From the NCBI RefSeq assembly GCF_000948975.2, contig NZ_CP059735.1, positions 2,108,001 to 2,172,000 on the forward strand: a stretch of DNA of 64,000 bases. The letters are read 5' to 3'. The DNA is from Thalassomonas actiniarum. GTDB lineage: Bacteria > Pseudomonadota > Gammaproteobacteria > Enterobacterales > Alteromonadaceae. This document shows, one piece after another, positions 62,663-64,000 of this stretch (position 1 is its first letter; each line of letters opens with the position of its first letter). A program made the translations under genes and the position numbers. Under the pieces are notes generated by a model, which worked only from the letters and a program-made list of their open reading frames with translations, was not told the origin of the DNA and did not search any database.

Positions 62663-63442
62663 TTATTTGGTCAGCATATAAAGGTGGGTGTCTACACCGT
62701 CAAACATCACAGACATGCTCGATGGATCGGTGTTTTCCGGCGCACCTTCAAGGGTTAGAATGCCTTCATAACCGTAGACATCATTTCCCTGATCATCTTT
62801 ATGACCATAGCGGCCATGGTAAATTTCGCTATTGCTGCCCTGTTTGAAGGCATAATATACGTAAGCTTCAAGTGCCAGCTGATATTGGTTGCTGTCATAG
62901 GTGATTGCCCAGCGGCCCCAGTCGGTATCTTGCGGAAAATCAATGATAGCAAACTTGGCGCGGGTAATGCCGTTGGCCTCTAATCTGTCGGTGCCTCTTT
63001 CCCAGATGAACTGGTGGATTTCCTGTTGGTTGTCAACTCCCTGCATATAAATGTGATAGTTGTTGGGCACGGGCAGGGCTTTACCGTTTACGCCGTTCAC
63101 CTCTTCAAAGTTAGGGGTACTCAGCATGGAGATAGTGCTGGTGTCTACCTGGTTGCGGATATCTTCCTTGGTGCCATTTTTGATATCGTCGACAATATAG
63201 GTAATGGTCAATTCCGGGATAGAAGCATCGTATCGGTAAACGCCGCCAAGATGCAAAAACTGGTAAACTTTATCATCGCTGCCTTTTTTGAAAAAATACA
63301 TCCGGCTTAATTTTCTGTCGTTGAGCATACCCCATCGCTGCCAGTCCGTATCGGCCGGTGCATCGAGGATCTCAATGGACTCACCCCCAAACCTGTAGAT
63401 ATTCTCTCCGAAAACTTTAGTTGCCTGATTAACCGAGGGCAT
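62663..63442 (-). CDS. Leaderless repeat protein of unknown function
   Basis: 259 residues, no signal peptide. Two halves are homologous: each contains a DTDW-RW unit (PADTDWQRWGML and PQDTDWGRWAI) followed by Y-FK-GS-xx-(V/I)Y (FFKKGSDDKVYQF; YAFKQGSNSEIY). Many Tyr, Trp and Asp residues. ATG at 63442 with AAGGACACAATT; an in-frame start 18 bases earlier is less likely. Fold possibly lectin- or propeller-like. Function unknown; the style resembles the propeller-like protein at 25693. Confidence 0.7.
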   Translation of the reverse strand: MPSVNQATKVFGENIYRFGGESIEILDAPADTDWQRWGMLNDRKLSRMYFFKKGSDDKVYQFLHLGGVYRYDASIPELTITYIVDDIKNGTKEDIRNQVDTSTISMLSTPNFEEVNGVNGKALPVPNNYHIYMQGVDNQQEIHQFIWERGTDRLEANGITRAKFAIIDFPQDTDWGRWAITYDSNQYQLALEAYVYYAFKQGSNSEIYHGRYGHKDDQGNDVYGYEGILTLEGAPENTDPSSMSVMFDGVDTHLYMLTK

Positions 63443-63645
63443 AATTGTGTCCTTTTTCAAAAAGTTAGTGTTAATATTGTGCTTTAGCTTTTATAGTAGC
63501 CTGTAGAAGTTTCACGGGCAAGCTCGACATGGGGCAGTGCAGGGGCGGGCGGTCAAGCTGAGTGATTTAGCCGGTGGTTCAAGACTCTAACATGCTCTAT
63601 TATAAGATGGTTTACGGGCATAATAATAAATCAAAGGAATACATT

Positions 63646-64000
63646 ATGGCAACGCAAGAAAAAACTCCCTTATTTGGCCCTCTTGAAGGTTTGATCGGCA
63701 CCTGGGTCGGCGCTAAGGGCTGGAGTGTTATCGCGGTACCTGCTCCCGGCTCTACTCCTGACGGCAGCGCTGACTTTAAATTGATTGTGCAAAATTATAC
63801 CGAAACCTTAACCTTTAAGGCGGTTGACGATCCGGTGCGCAACCGCGGCGGTGCAGTGGAGCAAAACATCGGTGCGATAGAATATGAGCAGCGCATCCAT
63901 GATTTTGATACCAAAGCGTTAATTCATGTTGAAAATGGCATGTTGATGTATTTGGGGGATGTTGCCTCAGAGTCGGGGGAGCCGGGCCCTAAGCCTATGT
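63646..64000 (+). CDS. Nitrobindin/FABP-like haem-binding beta-barrel protein, N-terminal part
   Basis: The frame stays open to the window end (118 residues seen). MATQEKTPLFGPLEGLIGTW followed by VGAKGW matches the start of FABP-like or nitrobindin-like proteins (GxWxG motif). SD AAAGGA nine bases before ATG. The rest of the gene lies beyond the window. Haem and NO binding is inferred from family. Confidence 0.65.
   Translation, partial: MATQEKTPLFGPLEGLIGTWVGAKGWSVIAVPAPGSTPDGSADFKLIVQNYTETLTFKAVDDPVRNRGGAVEQNIGAIEYEQRIHDFDTKALIHVENGMLMYLGDVASESGEPGPKPM

Overview
The window reads as chromosomal DNA of a marine gammaproteobacterium, probably of the Alteromonadales/Colwelliaceae (Thalassomonas-like). 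This rests on the style of the proteins (quinol nitric oxide reductase, NDH-2, GH19 chitinase with a chitin-binding module, PEP-CTERM protein, TorT, many signalling proteins). No rRNA or other taxonomic marker is present, so the placement is an inference. GC content is moderate and coding density is high. I saw no tRNA, rRNA, CRISPR array, transposase or integrase.

Region by region. 1-3947: end of a thiolase, a fused enoyl-CoA hydratase/3-hydroxyacyl-CoA dehydrogenase and an acyl-CoA dehydrogenase, a fatty-acid or acyl-CoA degradation operon. 4170-5920: two tandem paralogous periplasmic solute-binding-like proteins. 6065-10795: quinol-dependent nitric oxide reductase with a possible small upstream gene, a membrane chemoreceptor lacking a sensory domain, and a di-haem cytochrome c. 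11208-22209: an AT-rich exported protein, a leaderless GH108 lysozyme, NDH-2, an MMPL/RND exporter, a DUF2628-like membrane protein, a LysR regulator divergent from a glutaredoxin and an alpha/beta hydrolase with a clear palindrome between them, and a PNPOx-like flavoprotein. 22210-26784: an accessory stretch with a leaderless effector-like protein, a DUF523-DUF1722 protein, a small conserved protein and a three-repeat propeller-like protein, interspersed with three near-identical copies of a promoter + ~75-nt RNA + intrinsic terminator module.

27150-49302 is an extracellular contractile injection system (eCIS, the family of Afp/PVC particles). Its order is: sheath, tube, zinc-ribbon baseplate protein, a low-complexity protein, DUF4255 tail terminator, AAA+ ATPase, small protein, CIS-tube adaptor, LysM protein, gpD-like hub, gpV-like spike, gp25, two baseplate-J proteins, gpI-like protein, DUF6519/beta-helix protein, and a DUF4157 cargo with an HExxH motif. 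A strong terminator follows at 49335-49362. There are no capsid, terminase or integrase genes and no T6SS membrane complex. A further leaderless cargo-like gene lies at 50535. The effector-like protein at 22465, the lysozyme at 12742 and the two leaderless repeat proteins at 25693 and 62663 may be linked to the particle, but only by inference.

49460-64000: PEP-CTERM protein, cargo-like protein, two small conserved proteins, glutamate dehydrogenase, GH19 chitinase, an amidohydrolase lipoprotein, a TorT-CHASE hybrid kinase-GGDEF response regulator signalling set, a leaderless repeat protein, and the start of a nitrobindin-like protein cut by the window end.

The most novel signal is the three-copy RNA module. 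Its 48-base core is identical in all copies and carries UUUCCCUU, which is complementary to the Shine-Dalgarno regions of the eCIS sheath gene, a baseplate-J gene and the lysozyme gene. This suggests, but does not prove, a sibling sRNA family tied to the injection system.
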